Shown: positions 63,540 to 64,000 of the stretch, one piece after another
Position numbering within the stretch: position 1 is the first letter of the stretch
Layout of the letters: every line of letters begins with the position of its first letter
Assembly: GCA_905182415.1 (NCBI GenBank)
Contig: CAJJBK010000001.1
Location: forward strand, 24,920 to 88,919
Direction of reading: 5' to 3'
Source: an uncultured Woeseiaceae bacterium
GTDB taxonomy: Bacteria > Pseudomonadota > Gammaproteobacteria > Steroidobacterales > Woeseiaceae
DNA length: 64,000 nt
Notes under the pieces: generated by a model
Told to the model about the DNA's origin: nothing
Seen by the model: the letters and a program-made list of their open reading frames with translations, nothing else
The model's database searches: none
Translations under genes and position numbers: made by a program

Positions 63540-64000
63540 ATGATACAAAGAAAAAATTATAATATTAATTTAGCGTGGCTATTCGTCGGTGCATTTACTG
63601 GATTAATATTTGCAGGTTACGGTATCTTTACCGGAGTCAACAATAGTCAATCCGTCGGCGTTGAGGTTGCTGCAGTAGTCAATGAAACAACAATCTCCAG
63701 GGAAACTTATTTACGTGCCCTTGATAGATTTAATACCGATACGAAAGATGAATTAAACACTATTGATCGTGAATGGGTATTACAACGACTGATTGAAGAA
63801 GAACTTCTGGTTCAAAGAGGTTTAGCTTTAGGTATGCTAGATACTGATAATGATGTTAGAGGTTCTATTGTAAGGGCACTAATAGCTTCCATTAATAATG
63901 AAGTGGCAGCCATACAGCCAAGTGATGATGAACTCGTTGAATATTATCACTCACATCAAGAACGGTTCACTTATCCAAGCGCCATAGCAGTGAAAGCCTG
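63540..64000 (+). CDS. SurA/PpiC-like peptidyl-prolyl isomerase (partial, runs off the right edge)
   Basis: The frame from ATG 63540 is open to base 64000 (153 complete codons). It starts MIQRKNYNINLAWLFVGAF, with one membrane segment at about residues 11-29, then a helical chaperone-like region (VAAVVNETTISRETYLRALD, LIEEELLVQRGLALGM, DDELVEYYHSHQERFTYPS). This is the layout of SurA_N/PpiC-type proteins ahead of a parvulin domain, which would be beyond the edge. It is probably in one operon with the DUF3604 gene, and could help fold that Cys-rich protein (inference). Confidence 0.78.
   Translation, partial: MIQRKNYNINLAWLFVGAFTGLIFAGYGIFTGVNNSQSVGVEVAAVVNETTISRETYLRALDRFNTDTKDELNTIDREWVLQRLIEEELLVQRGLALGMLDTDNDVRGSIVRALIASINNEVAAIQPSDDELVEYYHSHQERFTYPSAIAVKA

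Overview
The window is AT-rich, densely packed bacterial chromosome. It carries no tRNA, rRNA, CRISPR, phage or transposon genes that I can recognise. The gene set includes cytochrome oxidase subunit II, PssA, DapF, Def, photolyase, NhaC antiporters, MadLM, DUF5916 and DUF3604 proteins, many Tat signals and many lipoproteins. Together with the short intergenic spaces, it suggests a heterotrophic, probably marine, gammaproteobacterium living on amino acids, peptides and organic acids. The class-level assignment is an inference without a tree.

Layout. 1-1332: 3' part missing of a coxB with two extra haem c domains. 1.7-13.2 kb (all minus strand): a Tat-exported amidohydrolase, a sodium:solute symporter with two small partner genes, a class III aminotransferase, pssA, an enoyl-CoA hydratase relative, an APC permease, a cupin lipoprotein, an amidohydrolase lipoprotein and an FAH-family enzyme. 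13.4-15.7 kb: a Tat-exported class V aminotransferase and an AI-2E family membrane protein. 15.7-18.6 kb: a three-gene copper module (unknown membrane-anchored protein, multicopper oxidase, cupredoxin). 18.7-28.9 kb: two NhaC antiporters, an M28 peptidase, a PQQ-type sugar dehydrogenase, an exported RidA protein, glutathione peroxidase, gamma-glutamyltransferase and an exported amidase. 28.9-31.7 kb: malonate uptake (madLM) and activation (matB). 31.7-39.1 kb: an M28 lipoprotein, a histone-deacetylase-like deacetylase, a third NhaC, dapF, an AlaX-like editing protein and a Tat-exported HisC-like aminotransferase.

39.3-44.2 kb holds a tandem pair of about 800-residue DUF5916 outer-membrane proteins. 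44.2-48.7 kb is a SOUL/SDR/epimerase group divergent from photolyase and a DUF962 (Mpo1-like) gene, followed by a methyltransferase remnant. 48.9-58.1 kb is the most unusual part: DUF6152 proteins, both split and fused, a class III ring-cleavage dioxygenase, a GST, a small cytochrome c, a Tat-exported ThDP enzyme and a TPR lipoprotein. The window ends with an MFS sugar porter, peptide deformylase, a glycerate-kinase-like P-loop kinase, a DUF3604 protein and the start of a parvulin-type PPIase.

Functionally, much catabolism appears to be placed outside the cytoplasm. Six enzymes carry twin-arginine signals, including two PLP-type aminotransferases and one ThDP enzyme, and four proteins carry lipoboxes. 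Symporters and Na+/H+ antiporters sit beside them. The best candidate for an undescribed system is the translationally coupled run of exported ThDP enzyme, cytochrome c and two DUF6152 fusion proteins at about 51.8-56.4 kb.
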